DNA from: Modestobacter muralis
Lineage (GTDB): Bacteria > Actinomycetota > Actinomycetes > Mycobacteriales > Geodermatophilaceae
NCBI RefSeq assembly: GCF_010682105.1
Contig: NZ_JAAGWH010000001.1
Location: 1 to 53,651, forward strand
Direction: 5' to 3'
Length of the DNA: 53,651 nucleotides
The position numbers were made by a program, and so were the translations under genes. This document shows positions 43,111-51,483 of this stretch, in pieces. The notes beneath the pieces were generated by a model. It did not search any database, had not been told where the DNA came from, and worked only from the letters and a program-made list of their open reading frames with translations. Within the stretch, counting starts at the first letter, position 1. Every line of letters begins with the position of its first letter.

Positions 43111-43754
43111 GACGCTCCTTCTCTCTGCCACGCCTCGTCGATCCGGCCGAGGATCACGGCCACGCCCATGGCGCCCGCGTCGACCGAACCCCTGCTCCGC
43201 TCGCCGGTGTAGGACGCCCGGCCCCGCCTGGCGACCATGTCGGCGGTGGCCTCCGCGGCCTCCTGTGCGGTCGCGGCCATCGCGGCCAGCGCCTGCGCCG
43301 CGTCCGAGCCGGCGGCGATCTCGGCCTCCAGCCGGTCGGTGACGGGCACCAGGACGTCGAGCAGGGTCTTGTCGCCGACCTCGGCCTGACCGCGGGCCTT
43401 GATGCCCTCGACGGCCGCGCGCAGCATCGCCACGACCTGCTCGCCGGTGAGGGTGTCGGTCGCGCCGGCGGTCATCCCGGCGCGCATGAACGCCGTCCCC
43501 CAGATCGGGCCCGAGGTGCCCCCGATCCGCGCGGTGATGACCATGCCGATCTTCTTCAGGAACGTGCCGATGTCGGTGCGGTCGACGTCGTCCCAGCCGG
43601 CGAGCACGTTCTCGAACCCGCGGGCGAGGGAGTAGCCGAAGTCGCCGTCGCCGACCACGGCGTCGAGGTCACCGAAGTACTTCTCGTTGTCCACCGCCGC
43701 CTGGGCGATCGTGCGGACGACGAGGTCGACCTGCTGCTGCCCGGTGCTGCTCAC
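43107..43754 (-). CDS. dhaL: Dihydroxyacetone kinase, nucleotide-binding subunit DhaL
   Basis: 215 residues. The metal-nucleotide site is LDAVVGDGDFGYSLARG with Asp31, Asp36 and Asp38; the usual D-G-D-H-G is D-G-D-F-G here. IGGTSGPIWGTAFMRAG is the second family block and RSRGSVDAGAMGVAVIL the third (D-P/A-G-A). GTG 43754 overlaps the stop of the HAD gene by 4 nt. DhaK and DhaL are separate chains, as in PTS-type and some ATP-type systems; the order here is dhaL before dhaK. Confidence 0.92.
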   Translation of the reverse strand: MSSTGQQQVDLVVRTIAQAAVDNEKYFGDLDAVVGDGDFGYSLARGFENVLAGWDDVDRTDIGTFLKKIGMVITARIGGTSGPIWGTAFMRAGMTAGATDTLTGEQVVAMLRAAVEGIKARGQAEVGDKTLLDVLVPVTDRLEAEIAAGSDAAQALAAMAATAQEAAEATADMVARRGRASYTGERSRGSVDAGAMGVAVILGRIDEAWQREGAS

Positions 43755-44557
43755 GCCGTTCCTCCCTCGGGACGTCGTCCGGACGCGGTGCCCAGGCACG
43801 CCTGGGCGTCGGCCAGCACGACGTGGTGGCCGGGGTGTGCCCGGCCGCGGTTGGCCAGGACCTCGATCGGTGGGCGGTCGGGGTCACCGAGCTCGGACAC
43901 CACGAGCACCGCCTCGTCGGAGGGCTCGTGCCGGGTGTAGCCGTTCACGGTGACCAGGCAGGGCAGCCCGGCGCCGGTCGCGGCGAGCAGCCCGTTGCGG
44001 GAGTCCTCGACCACGAGCGTGTCGTCCCGGGCGAGGCCCAGGGTCTCCACCACCAGGTCGTAGATGGCCGGGTCCGGCTTCTTGGCCGGGACGACGTCGC
44101 CGGCGAAGACCGGGACCCGCGCGGCCACGTCGGCGCCCACCGCGTGCTCCAGGACGGCGCGGACGGACTCCTCGGCCGAGGTGGAGGCCACCGCTACGGT
44201 CCACCCGGCGTCGAGCGCCTCGCTGACCAGCCGTGCGACGCCGGGTCGGGCCGGGATCTCACCGGCGGCGACCAGTGCGCGGAACCGCGCCGTCTTCGTG
44301 CGGTGCCAGTCGGCCAGCAGCTGCCGGCGGGCGTCCTCGTCGTCCGGGATGCCGGCGGTCCGCACGAAGTCCGGGTCGCCGAACAGGCTGGCCATGCGCT
44401 CCTTGCCGCCGCCGATGGCCAGCTTCTGCCCGTAGTCGTCCTCGCTCCACCGCACCGGCAGCCCGTGCTCGGCGAAGGTGGCGTTGAAGGCGGGCAGGTG
44501 GCCGTACCGCTCGGTGTCGGCGAGCACCCCGTCGCAGTCGAGGACCAGTGCGCTCAC
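43751..44557 (-). CDS. HAD-superfamily phosphatase, CbbY/beta-phosphoglucomutase-like
   Basis: 268 residues. HAD motif I is LDCDGVLADTE (nucleophile Asp7, Asp9), motif II VAVASTSAEESV, motif III VVPAKKPDPAIY (Lys) and motif IV LVVEDSRNGLLAATGAG. The cap sits between residues 18 and 90 (C1 type), as in sugar phosphate phosphatases and phosphoglucomutases. It may dephosphorylate or isomerise a sugar phosphate in the pathway of the flanking aldolase and DhaLK. Last 35 residues are not conserved. GTG start overlaps the aldolase stop by 4 nt. Confidence 0.88.
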   Translation of the reverse strand: MSALVLDCDGVLADTERYGHLPAFNATFAEHGLPVRWSEDDYGQKLAIGGGKERMASLFGDPDFVRTAGIPDDEDARRQLLADWHRTKTARFRALVAAGEIPARPGVARLVSEALDAGWTVAVASTSAEESVRAVLEHAVGADVAARVPVFAGDVVPAKKPDPAIYDLVVETLGLARDDTLVVEDSRNGLLAATGAGLPCLVTVNGYTRHEPSDEAVLVVSELGDPDRPPIEVLANRGRAHPGHHVVLADAQACLGTASGRRPEGGTA

Positions 44558-45414
44558 CAGGCGCGCCCGGAGCTGCCGAAGGTGCGCATGTGCTCAGCTG
44601 CCATGTCCTTCACCGCGGTCCGCTGGTGGGCGAAGAAGGACGGCGGGTCCCACTTCCCCCGGGTCTCGGCCTCGCGGAGGAACTCCAGGCTCGACTGCAG
44701 GAACACCTGCTTGAGCGCGGTGGAGATGTTCACCTTGGCGCAGCCGCGGGCGATGAGGTCCTGGAACTGCTCCGCGGACAGCCCCGTCCCGCCGTGCAGC
44801 GCCATCGGCACCCCGGTCGCCGCCACGAGGTCGCTGACCCGCTGGTGGTCGAGCACCGGGGCGGCGGTGTACTGGCCGTGGGCGTTGCCGATCGCGGGGG
44901 CGAAGCAGTCGACGCCGGTCCGCTGGATGAAGTCGACGGCGACCTCCAACGTCTGGACGACGGGGGCGTCGTCGGAGCCGATGCCGTCCTCGACGCCCTG
45001 GATGCCCTCGATCTCGCCCTCGACGTGCGCCCCGCGGGCGTGCGCCTCGGCGACGACCTCGGTGGTCTGCCGCAGGTTCTCGGCGACGTCGAGCTCGTGG
45101 GCGTCGAACAGGACGGAGTTCCAGCCGCCGGCCAGGCAGTCGCTGATGACCGCGCGGTCCGGGCAGTGGTCCAGGTGCAGCGTCACCGGCACGTCGACGT
45201 CGCGGGCCATCGTGGCGACGACGTCGAACAGCTGGCGGCGGCCGTAGGCGCGCACCGTCTTGACCGAGGTCTGCAGGACGACCGGGGAGCGTTCCTCGGC
45301 GGCGGCCGCGAGGACGGCCTCGACGGTGAGGTCGTTGACCACGTTGAAGGCCGGTACGCCGTACCGCTCGGCCAGTGCCCGGTCGAGCAGGTCCTTCATC
45401 GGGACGACGGGCAC
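44554..45414 (-). CDS. Class II (zinc) ketose-bisphosphate aldolase
   Basis: 286 residues, in the size range of the Fba/GatY/KbaY/AgaY family. These enzymes cleave ketose phosphates to dihydroxyacetone phosphate and an aldehyde. THHLDHC-type motif: His80-Leu-Asp82-His83-Cys (catalytic Asp82, zinc His83); zinc or phosphate-loop residues lie in AIGNAHGQY and MALHGGTGLS, and KVNISTALKQVFL follows. Which sugar is cleaved is not readable. GTG 45414 with AGGAG 5 nt upstream; ATG 45399 is a possible alternative. It is the first enzyme gene of a translationally coupled operon (aldolase, HAD, dhaL, dhaK overlap by 4 nt each). Confidence 0.9.
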   Translation of the reverse strand: MPVVPMKDLLDRALAERYGVPAFNVVNDLTVEAVLAAAAEERSPVVLQTSVKTVRAYGRRQLFDVVATMARDVDVPVTLHLDHCPDRAVISDCLAGGWNSVLFDAHELDVAENLRQTTEVVAEAHARGAHVEGEIEGIQGVEDGIGSDDAPVVQTLEVAVDFIQRTGVDCFAPAIGNAHGQYTAAPVLDHQRVSDLVAATGVPMALHGGTGLSAEQFQDLIARGCAKVNISTALKQVFLQSSLEFLREAETRGKWDPPSFFAHQRTAVKDMAAEHMRTFGSSGRAW

Positions 45415-45438
45415 CGGGGCTCCTGTCAGCTCGGTCGG

Positions 45439-45501
45439 GGACGTGCTGTGCCCGAGTCAAGCGTGGCCCACGTCACAGGTCCATGGGGTGGATCACCCAT
45501 G
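45439..45501 (-). promoter_or_regulatory. Promoter region of the aldolase operon with two inverted repeats
   Basis: On the minus strand CGTGG-G-CCACG (45462-45472) lies directly upstream of TTGACT, a -35 candidate. Further upstream, CATGGG...CCCATG (45482-45501) forms a near-perfect palindrome next to the regulator stop codon. Sites abutting a -35 box fit activation by the LuxR-type protein encoded just upstream. Confidence 0.5.
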
Positions 45502-46248
45502 TCACCGGCCCGCCAGCCAGCCCCGCTGCAGGGCGGTCATCACCGCCGCGGTGCGGCTGTGGGCACCGGTCTTGTGGAGCACCGCCGCCACGTGCTTCTC
45601 GACCGTCTTCGGGGAGAGCACCAGCGCCGCGGCCACCTGCCGGTTGCTCAGCCCGCGGGCCAGCAGGGTGAGCGTCTCCCGCTCCCGCCGGGTGAACGGC
45701 GAGTCCGCGGGGGGCTCCGCGGTGCGGTCGGGCACCCGGTCGCCCGCGCTGCGGCGGGCGAGCAGGTGGGTCAGGGCGGGGTCGGCGACCCCCGCGCGGA
45801 CGATCGCCGGGACCACGGACTGGGTGAGCAGTTCGAGCTCGTCGACCTCGGCGACGGTGAACCGGCGGGGGCGGCAGGCGAAGACGACGTTGGCGCCCAC
45901 CACGTCCCCGCGCCACCACAGCGGCACGGCCAGGACGGCGCCGGCGTGGGCGGCCCCGCCGGCGGCGAGGTGGCCGGCGTGCACCTGGCCGTAGGTCGGC
46001 AGCACCACCGGCCGCCGGCGGGCGACCACCTGCCCGGTCACGCCCTCGTCGAGGGGGAAGCTGCTGCCCAGCCGGCACGACGTCCCGTGCTCGGCGAGCT
46101 TGGCGTAGCGGTCCCAGGAGCCGTCGACCAGCGACACGCTGCCGGCCGCGGCCTGGACCAGGCTGCCGCTGCTCGTGATCAGCCGGCGGAGCAACCCGGC
46201 GACCGGGGGGAGGGCGGCGTGCGCCTGGTCGTGCGTGCCTGACGCCAT
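45502..46248 (-). CDS. GAF-domain LuxR-family regulator
   Basis: 248 residues. Residues 25-165 look like a GAF sensor domain (SLVDGSWDRYAKLAEHGTSC, EGVTGQVVARRRPVVLPTYG, AVLAVPLWWRGDVVGANVVF). The C-terminal LuxR/NarL HTH is FTRRERETLTLLARGLSNRQ then VAAALVLSPKTVEKHVAAVL. The architecture lacks a receiver domain, so it probably senses a small ligand directly. ATG 46248 is preceded by GAGGAG; a TACTGT box (46351-46356, minus) about 100 nt upstream may be the -10. It lies 87 nt upstream of the aldolase gene on the same strand and likely controls that operon. Confidence 0.88.
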   Translation of the reverse strand: MASGTHDQAHAALPPVAGLLRRLITSSGSLVQAAAGSVSLVDGSWDRYAKLAEHGTSCRLGSSFPLDEGVTGQVVARRRPVVLPTYGQVHAGHLAAGGAAHAGAVLAVPLWWRGDVVGANVVFACRPRRFTVAEVDELELLTQSVVPAIVRAGVADPALTHLLARRSAGDRVPDRTAEPPADSPFTRRERETLTLLARGLSNRQVAAALVLSPKTVEKHVAAVLHKTGAHSRTAAVMTALQRGWLAGR

Positions 46249-46383
46249 GCGACTCCTCGTCGAGTCCGCGGCCGGACGGTGGCGCCGGGCCGGGCCACCC
46301 GTCCACCGCGCGCGGACCGGGGTCGGTCGCGCGCACGGGGCCGCCGGCCGACAGTACGAGCGCCGGCGGGGGAGCGGAACAGC

Positions 46384-46428
46384 TCCGGGCACGTCACCGG
46401 TGGCGGGGCCAGCGGGGACGTGCCCGGA
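46384..46428. terminator. Terminator after gluD
   Basis: Arms 46384-46395 and 46417-46428 are perfect 12-bp reverse complements with a 21-nt loop, 24 nt beyond the gluD stop. The remaining intergenic sequence (46249-46451) holds the LuxR promoter and no gene. Confidence 0.7.
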
Positions 46429-46451
46429 TCAGGTGCCGGTCGAGCGCGCGG

Positions 46452-47336
46452 TCAGGACTCCTGGCCCGGGACGACGCCCGCGGGCAGGGTGGGCGCCGCG
46501 GCGGCAGCGGTCTTCGCGTTCTGCCGGGTGCGCCGTTCGACGTACTTGGCCAGCTGCGACAGCAGCACGTTGATCACGATGTAGATCAGCGCGGCGGCGA
46601 CGTAGAGCTGGAACGTGTAGTCGTTGCCGAAGCGGGGCGTGAAGTACTCGACCAGGCTGCGCGCCTGCCGGAGCAGCTCGAAGTAGCCGATGATGAAGCC
46701 CAGCGAGCTGTCCTTGAGCAGCACCACCAGCTGTGCGATGAGGATCGGCAGCATCCGGCGCACCGCCTGCGGGAGCAGGACCAGGGTCATCACCTGCGAC
46801 TTGCGCATCCCGACGGCCAGGGCCGCGTCGCGCTGACCCCGGTCGACCGACAGGATGCCGGCCCGGACGATCTCGGCGATGACCGCCATGTTGTAGAGCA
46901 CCAGCCCGGCGGTCAGCGCCACGTAGGTGCTCAGCCGGATGCCGAAGCCCGGCAGCACGAAGTACAGCGCGAAGATCACCACGAGCAGCGGGATGGCCCG
47001 GAAGAACTCGATGACCGCGGCGACCGGCAGCCGCACCCACCGGTGGTCCGAGAGCCGGGCGACGGCCAGCAGCAGCCCGAGCGCGGTGGCCAGGACCATC
47101 GCCAGCGCGGCCGCCTGCAGCGTGCGCAGCAGCGCCTCGAACAGCCGCTGCGGCACGTTGGTGCTCGGGTCGAACAGGATCGCCCAGCGCTGGCCGTCGA
47201 GCTGGCCGTTGCCGCCGAGCCGGACGAGCACGAAGGCGACGATCGCCAGGACGACGAGGGCGCCGACGACCGTGCCGATCCGGATGCGGGCGCGCGCCTT
47301 GGGGCCGGGGACGTCGAAGAGGACCGGTGTGGTCAT
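46452..47336 (-). CDS. gluD: Glutamate ABC transporter permease GluD
   Basis: 294 residues. Polar-amino-acid permease (HisM/GltK type) with about five to six membrane helices; it pairs with GluC. Family features: ALLRTLQAAALAMVLATALG, VIEFFRAIPLLVVIFALYFVLP and the EAA loop SVDRGQRDAALAVGMRKSQV. The N-terminus has a basic segment then GTVVGALVVLAIVAFVLVRL. Its start overlaps the gluC stop by 4 nt (ATGA). The gene order gluA-gluB-gluC-gluD and its location near recA-recX equal the cluster of Corynebacterium glutamicum. Confidence 0.92.
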   Translation of the reverse strand: MTTPVLFDVPGPKARARIRIGTVVGALVVLAIVAFVLVRLGGNGQLDGQRWAILFDPSTNVPQRLFEALLRTLQAAALAMVLATALGLLLAVARLSDHRWVRLPVAAVIEFFRAIPLLVVIFALYFVLPGFGIRLSTYVALTAGLVLYNMAVIAEIVRAGILSVDRGQRDAALAVGMRKSQVMTLVLLPQAVRRMLPILIAQLVVLLKDSSLGFIIGYFELLRQARSLVEYFTPRFGNDYTFQLYVAAALIYIVINVLLSQLAKYVERRTRQNAKTAAAAAPTLPAGVVPGQES

Positions 47337-47980
47337 CGGAGGATCGCCACCCGGCGCTCGATGCGGTGGATCCCGTAGGCCGAGGGCACGGTGATCAGCA
47401 TGTAGCCGACCACGACCGCCAGCAGGATCAGCAGGATGTCCCCGGCGTTGGCGTTGGCCAGCCGGGGGAGGGTCGCGGCGAGCTCCGTGGTGGCGAAGCC
47501 GGCGGCGATTGAGGTGTTCTTGACCATGGCGATCCAGACGTTGCCGAGCGGGGGCACCACGGTCCGGAAGGCCTGGGGCAGCACGATCTCACGCAGCGAC
47601 TGGCCGAACGTCAGCCCGATCGCCCGGGCGGCCTCGGCCTGGCCCGGGCCCACCGCGTTGATGCCCGAGCGGAGCGCCTCGGCGACGAACGCCGCGGTGT
47701 ACATGCCGACGGAGACCACGGCCCCGACGAAGAAGCTGACCACGAAGTCGATCTGCGGCAGTCCGAAGATGATGAAGAAGAAGACGACCGTCAGCGGGGT
47801 GTTGCGGAAGGTCTCCACGTAGAAGGTCGCCAGCCCGCGCAGCGGCGGGATCGGGCTGACCCGCATCGCCGCCAGCACGGTGCCCAGGACGAGCGCCAGC
47901 AGGCCCGCCAGCAGGGACAGGCCCAGCGTCGTGAGGAAGGCGTCCCGCAGCAGCGGGAAGTTGTCGGTGAAGAACTGCAC
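47333..47980 (-). CDS. gluC: Glutamate ABC transporter permease GluC
   Basis: 215 residues, the short HisQ-type permease with five membrane helices. [40 protein letters not shown] and the EAA loop [26 protein letters not shown] are typical of amino-acid importers. It starts 70 nt after gluB; a strong hairpin lies in that gap. Start ATG at 47980 with GAGAGGAGG upstream on the minus strand. Confidence 0.93.
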   Translation of the reverse strand: MQFFTDNFPLLRDAFLTTLGLSLLAGLLALVLGTVLAAMRVSPIPPLRGLATFYVETFRNTPLTVVFFFIIFGLPQIDFVVSFFVGAVVSVGMYTAAFVAEALRSGINAVGPGQAEAARAIGLTFGQSLREIVLPQAFRTVVPPLGNVWIAMVKNTSIAAGFATTELAATLPRLANANAGDILLILLAVVVGYMLITVPSAYGIHRIERRVAILR

Positions 47981-48004
47981 TGCGCCTCCTCTCGAGGCCG
48001 CGGC

Positions 48005-48042
48005 GCGGCACCGCCGGGTGGGTCACCACCCGGCGGCGCCGC
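48005..48042 (-). terminator. Hairpin between gluB and gluC
   Basis: Two 17-nt arms (48005-48021, 48026-48042) pair with one internal mismatch around GTCA, right after the gluB stop (48051). Such internal hairpins often protect the binding-protein message or reduce read-through, giving more binding protein than permease. Confidence 0.6.
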
Positions 48043-48050
48043 GCGGGAGG

Positions 48051-48941
48051 TCAGTAGCGGTCGACGGACGGCGGCTCGGGCGCCTCGGTGCCGCTGATGG
48101 CGCCGGCGGTGGCGTCCCAGGCGGCGGCCCAGGAGCCGTCCTCGAAGGACTCCTCGAGGGTGTCGTTGATGAAGTCGCGGAACTCGTCGTCGCCCTTGGT
48201 GATGCCGATGCCGTAGGGCTCCTCGGTGAACGGCTCGCCCACCAGCTCGAACCCGTCGGGGTTGCCCGCGACCAGGCCGGTGAGGATGACGTTGTCGGTG
48301 GTGACCGCGTCGACCTGGCCGTTGGTGAGGGCGTCGGCGCACTTGGAGTAGACGTCGAACAGCGTCAGCTTCGCCTCGGGGTACTTGGTGCGGATGTTCT
48401 CCGCGGGCGTCGAGCCCTCCACCGAGCAGACGTTCTTGCCGGCGAGGGCGTCCGGGCCGGTGATGGCCAGCGGGTTGCCCTTGGCGACCATGATGTCCTG
48501 GCCGGCCTCGTAGTACGGACCGGCGAAGTCGATCAGCTGCTTGCGCTTGTCGTTGATCGTGTAGGTCGCGACGACCATGTCGACCCGGTCCTCGGTGATG
48601 GCCGACTCGCGGTTGGCCGAGACGGTCTCCACCCAGGTGATGCCCTCCGGCTCGATGCCGAGCTTGCCGGCGATGATCGCGGCGACCGAGGCGTCGAAGC
48701 CCTCGGGGACACCCTGGGGGTTCAGCAGACCGAACCCGGGCTGGTCGAACTTGGTGCCGACCCGGATCTTGCCGGCCTCGGACAGCTCGGCCATGGTCGT
48801 GCCGGCGGCGAACTCGGTGTCGGTGGCGACGGTCGGGGCAGCGCTGGCGGCCTGCTCGGCCTGGTTGCCGGCCTCGCTGGAACAGCCGGTCAGCACGACG
48901 CCGGCGGCGGCGAAGGCGGCCGCGACTCGGGTGATGCGCAT
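48051..48941 (-). CDS. gluB: Glutamate-binding lipoprotein GluB
   Basis: 296 residues. Lipoprotein signal with lipobox VLTGC ([20 protein letters not shown]). The mature chain is a family-3 solute-binding protein: [94 protein letters not shown] and [20 protein letters not shown]. It delivers glutamate, possibly also aspartate or glutamine, to GluCD. ATG 48941 has GAGAGGA upstream. 29 nt separate it from gluA. Confidence 0.93.
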   Translation of the reverse strand: MRITRVAAAFAAAGVVLTGCSSEAGNQAEQAASAAPTVATDTEFAAGTTMAELSEAGKIRVGTKFDQPGFGLLNPQGVPEGFDASVAAIIAGKLGIEPEGITWVETVSANRESAITEDRVDMVVATYTINDKRKQLIDFAGPYYEAGQDIMVAKGNPLAITGPDALAGKNVCSVEGSTPAENIRTKYPEAKLTLFDVYSKCADALTNGQVDAVTTDNVILTGLVAGNPDGFELVGEPFTEEPYGIGITKGDDEFRDFINDTLEESFEDGSWAAAWDATAGAISGTEAPEPPSVDRY

Positions 48942-48970
48942 GGAGGGTCCTCTCGTCGGTGTGCGGGTGG

Positions 48971-49726
48971 TCAGTGGTTCAGGATCTTGGAGAGGAAGTC
49001 CTTCGCCCGTTCCGAGGACGGCGCGGTGAAGAAGGTCTCCGGGACGGCGGACTCGACGATCCGGCCGGCGTCCATGAACACGACCCGGTTGGCCGCCCGG
49101 CGGGCGAAGCCCATCTCGTGGGTGACCACGACCATGGTCATGCCGTCCCGGGCCAGCGACGTCATCACGTCGAGGACCTCGTTGATCATCTCCGGGTCCA
49201 GGGCGGAGGTGGGCTCGTCGAAGAGCATCACCTTCGGGTCCATCGCCAGTGCGCGGGCGATCGCCACGCGCTGCTGCTGGCCACCGGACAGCTGGGCGGG
49301 CACCTTGTCGGCCTGGTGCCCGACGCCGACCCGGTCCAGCAGCTCGCGGGCGCGCTTCTCGGCGTCGGCCTTCGACTGCTTGCGGACCTTGATCGGCCCC
49401 AGCGTCACGTTCTCCAGGATCGTCTTGTGCGCGAAGAGGTTGAAGCTCTGGAACACCATGCCGACGTCGGCGCGCAGCCGGGCCAGCTCCTTGCCCTCCT
49501 CGGGCAGGCGCTGGCCGTCGATGGTGATCTCACCGCTCTCGATGGCCTCCAGGCGGTTGATCGTGCGGCACAGGGTCGACTTGCCCGACCCCGAGGGGCC
49601 GATGACGACGACCACCTCGCCGCGGTCGATCGACAGGTCGATGTCCTGCAGGACGTGGAGTTCGCCGTACCACTTGTTGACGCCGGACAGGCGGACGAGA
49701 GGCTCTCCGGTCGGACGTTCGGTCAC
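48971..49726 (-). CDS. gluA: Glutamate ABC transporter ATP-binding protein GluA
   Basis: 251 residues, GlnQ type. Walker [11 protein letters not shown]-loop [17 protein letters not shown], signature [16 protein letters not shown], Walker [15 protein letters not shown] and switch [14 protein letters not shown] are present. First gene of the operon gluABCD. GTG 49726 has no ribosome site; TAGGGT (49735-49740, minus) ends 9 nt before it, so the transcript is probably leaderless or nearly so. Confidence 0.94.
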   Translation of the reverse strand: MTERPTGEPLVRLSGVNKWYGELHVLQDIDLSIDRGEVVVVIGPSGSGKSTLCRTINRLEAIESGEITIDGQRLPEEGKELARLRADVGMVFQSFNLFAHKTILENVTLGPIKVRKQSKADAEKRARELLDRVGVGHQADKVPAQLSGGQQQRVAIARALAMDPKVMLFDEPTSALDPEMINEVLDVMTSLARDGMTMVVVTHEMGFARRAANRVVFMDAGRIVESAVPETFFTAPSSERAKDFLSKILNH

Positions 49727-49740
49727 AGCGGGTGACCCTA
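49721..49740 (-). promoter_or_regulatory. -10 box and inverted repeat at the gluA start
   Basis: On the minus strand TAGGGT is the -10 candidate. GGTCAC (49721-49726) and GTGACC (49732-49737) form a 6-bp inverted repeat over the -10 box and the start codon, a possible repressor site. The 162 bp up to miaB hold no gene. Confidence 0.45.
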
Positions 49741-49889
49741 AGCGGCTCGCGGTGGCCCGGACGTCGCCGGGCCATCACGAAGCTGTAACGAACCCGTCGT
49801 CCGCCGGGGAGTTCCCGCCTGGCAGAGGTCCTCGTCACGTTCCGGTGTCCGGTCGAGGGCGGGCGGACGGCGTCCCCGGCGCACCTCTC

Positions 49890-49895
49890 TACGAT
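49890..49895 (+). promoter_or_regulatory. -10 box TACGAT of miaB
   Basis: TACGAT ends 7 nt before the GTG at 49902 (a second GTG at 49899 is only 4 nt away). The spacing rule seen at the other leaderless genes picks 49902. Confidence 0.6.
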
Positions 49896-49901
49896 GCGGT
49901 G

Positions 49902-51365
49902 GTGGACGGCAAGACCTACCTCGTGCGCACGTACGGCTGCCAGATGAACGTGCACGACTCCGAGCGGCTCTCCGGCCTGCTCGAGTCGGCCGGTTACACG
50001 GCGGCCCCCGAGGGCACCGACGCCGACGTCGTCGTGCTCAACACCTGCGCCGTCCGGGAGAACGCCGACAACCGCCTCTACGGCAACCTCGGCCACCTGC
50101 GCCCGGTCAAGGACGCCCACCCCGGCATGCAGATCGCCGTCGGCGGCTGCCTGGCCCAGAAGGACCGCGGGGAGATCGTCCGCCGCGCGCCCTGGGTCGA
50201 CGTCGTCTTCGGCACCCACAACGTGGGGTCGCTGCCGGTGCTGCTCGAGCGCGCCCGGCACAACGCCGAGGCCCAGGTGGAGATCGTCGAGTCCCTGGAG
50301 GTCTTCCCCTCCACGCTGCCGGCCAAGCGGGACTCCGCGTACTCGGGCTGGGTGTCGATCAGCGTCGGGTGCAACAACACCTGCACGTTCTGCATCGTCC
50401 CGGCGCTGCGCGGCAAGGAGAAGGACCGCCGACCCGGGGAGATCCTGGCCGAGGTGCAGGCGCTGGTCGACCAGGGCGTGCTCGAGGTGACCCTGCTCGG
50501 CCAGAACGTGAACGCCTACGGGGTGGAGTTCCGCGAGCGGGGCGCCTTCGCCGACCTGCTGCGGGCGGCCGGCCGGATCGAGGGCCTGGAGCGGATCCGG
50601 TTCACCAGCCCGCACCCGCGCGAGTTCACTGACGACGTCATCGACGCGATGGCCGAGACGCCGGCGGTCTGCCACCAGCTGCACATGCCGCTGCAGTCGG
50701 GCTCGGACGACGTGCTGCGCCGGATGCGCCGCGGCTACCGGCGCGACCGCTACCTGGGGATCATCGACCGGGTGCGGGCCGCGATGCCCGACGCGGCGAT
50801 CACCACCGACATCATCGTGGGCTTCCCCGGCGAGACCGACGCCGACTTCGAGGACACCCTCGACGTCGTCCGGCAGGCCCGGTTCTCCAGTGCCTTCACC
50901 TTCCAGTACTCCAAGCGCCCGGGCACCCCCGCCGCGGAGATGGACGGGCAGCTGCCCAAGGAGGTCGTGCAGGAGCGGTACCTGCGGCTGACCGCCCTGC
51001 AGGACGAGATCAGCTGGGCGGAGAACACCGCGCTCATCGGGCGTCGCGTCGAGCTGCTCGTGGCCTCTGGCGAGGGCAGCAAGGACGCCGCCCGCGGACG
51101 CCTCTCCGGCCGGGCCCGCGACGGCCGACTGGTGCACTTCACCGCCGCGGACGGCGTGCGGGCCGGTGACGTGGTGGAGACGGTCGTGACCGCGGCCAAG
51201 CCGCACTTCCTCGTGGCCGACGGGCTGCTGCTGTCCCACCGGCGCACCGCGGCCGGCGACGCCAGCGAGGCCGGCACCCGCCCGACGACGCCGGGTGTCT
51301 CCCTGGGCATGCCGCAGATCGGCGTCCCCGCCCCCCTGGCCGTGGCTGCGCCCGCCTGCGCCTGA
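49902..51365 (+). CDS. miaB: tRNA-2-methylthio-N6-dimethylallyladenosine synthase MiaB
   Basis: 487 residues. MiaB is a radical-SAM enzyme that methylthiolates adenosine 37 of tRNAs already carrying the isopentenyl group. N-terminal cluster cysteines are in [28 protein letters not shown] and AVGGCLAQK; the radical-SAM motif is Cys157, Cys161, Cys164 ([12 protein letters not shown]). [16 protein letters not shown] and the TRAM domain ([15 protein letters not shown]) complete it. GQNVNAYG and [11 protein letters not shown] favour MiaB over RimO. The frame is open far upstream without homology; start by the -10 rule. Last 40 residues are low complexity. Confidence 0.96.
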   Translation: MDGKTYLVRTYGCQMNVHDSERLSGLLESAGYTAAPEGTDADVVVLNTCAVRENADNRLYGNLGHLRPVKDAHPGMQIAVGGCLAQKDRGEIVRRAPWVDVVFGTHNVGSLPVLLERARHNAEAQVEIVESLEVFPSTLPAKRDSAYSGWVSISVGCNNTCTFCIVPALRGKEKDRRPGEILAEVQALVDQGVLEVTLLGQNVNAYGVEFRERGAFADLLRAAGRIEGLERIRFTSPHPREFTDDVIDAMAETPAVCHQLHMPLQSGSDDVLRRMRRGYRRDRYLGIIDRVRAAMPDAAITTDIIVGFPGETDADFEDTLDVVRQARFSSAFTFQYSKRPGTPAAEMDGQLPKEVVQERYLRLTALQDEISWAENTALIGRRVELLVASGEGSKDAARGRLSGRARDGRLVHFTAADGVRAGDVVETVVTAAKPHFLVADGLLLSHRRTAAGDASEAGTRPTTPGVSLGMPQIGVPAPLAVAAPACA

Positions 51366-51434
51366 GGCGACCTGCGCAGCGGTGACCCGTCCAGGACGGC
51401 CGACCCGGCTGCCTGGCGCTCCACCCCGCGGACA

Positions 51435-51474
51435 CACGAAGGGCCCCCGACCTGATGGTCGGGGGCCCTTCGTG
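51435..51474. terminator. Perfect 17-bp hairpin between convergent genes
   Basis: Arms 51435-51451 and 51458-51474 pair fully around CTGATG. It lies between miaB (plus) and the DUF349 gene (minus, stop at 51484), so it can terminate both; no long U-tract follows. Confidence 0.85.
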
Positions 51475-51483
51475 GCTGTCAGA

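Noticed and set aside
47880-49901. The miaB frame stays open for about 670 codons upstream, across gluA and gluB
   Set aside because: That part has no homology and lies antisense to intact gluAB; the TACGAT box fixes the miaB start at 49902.
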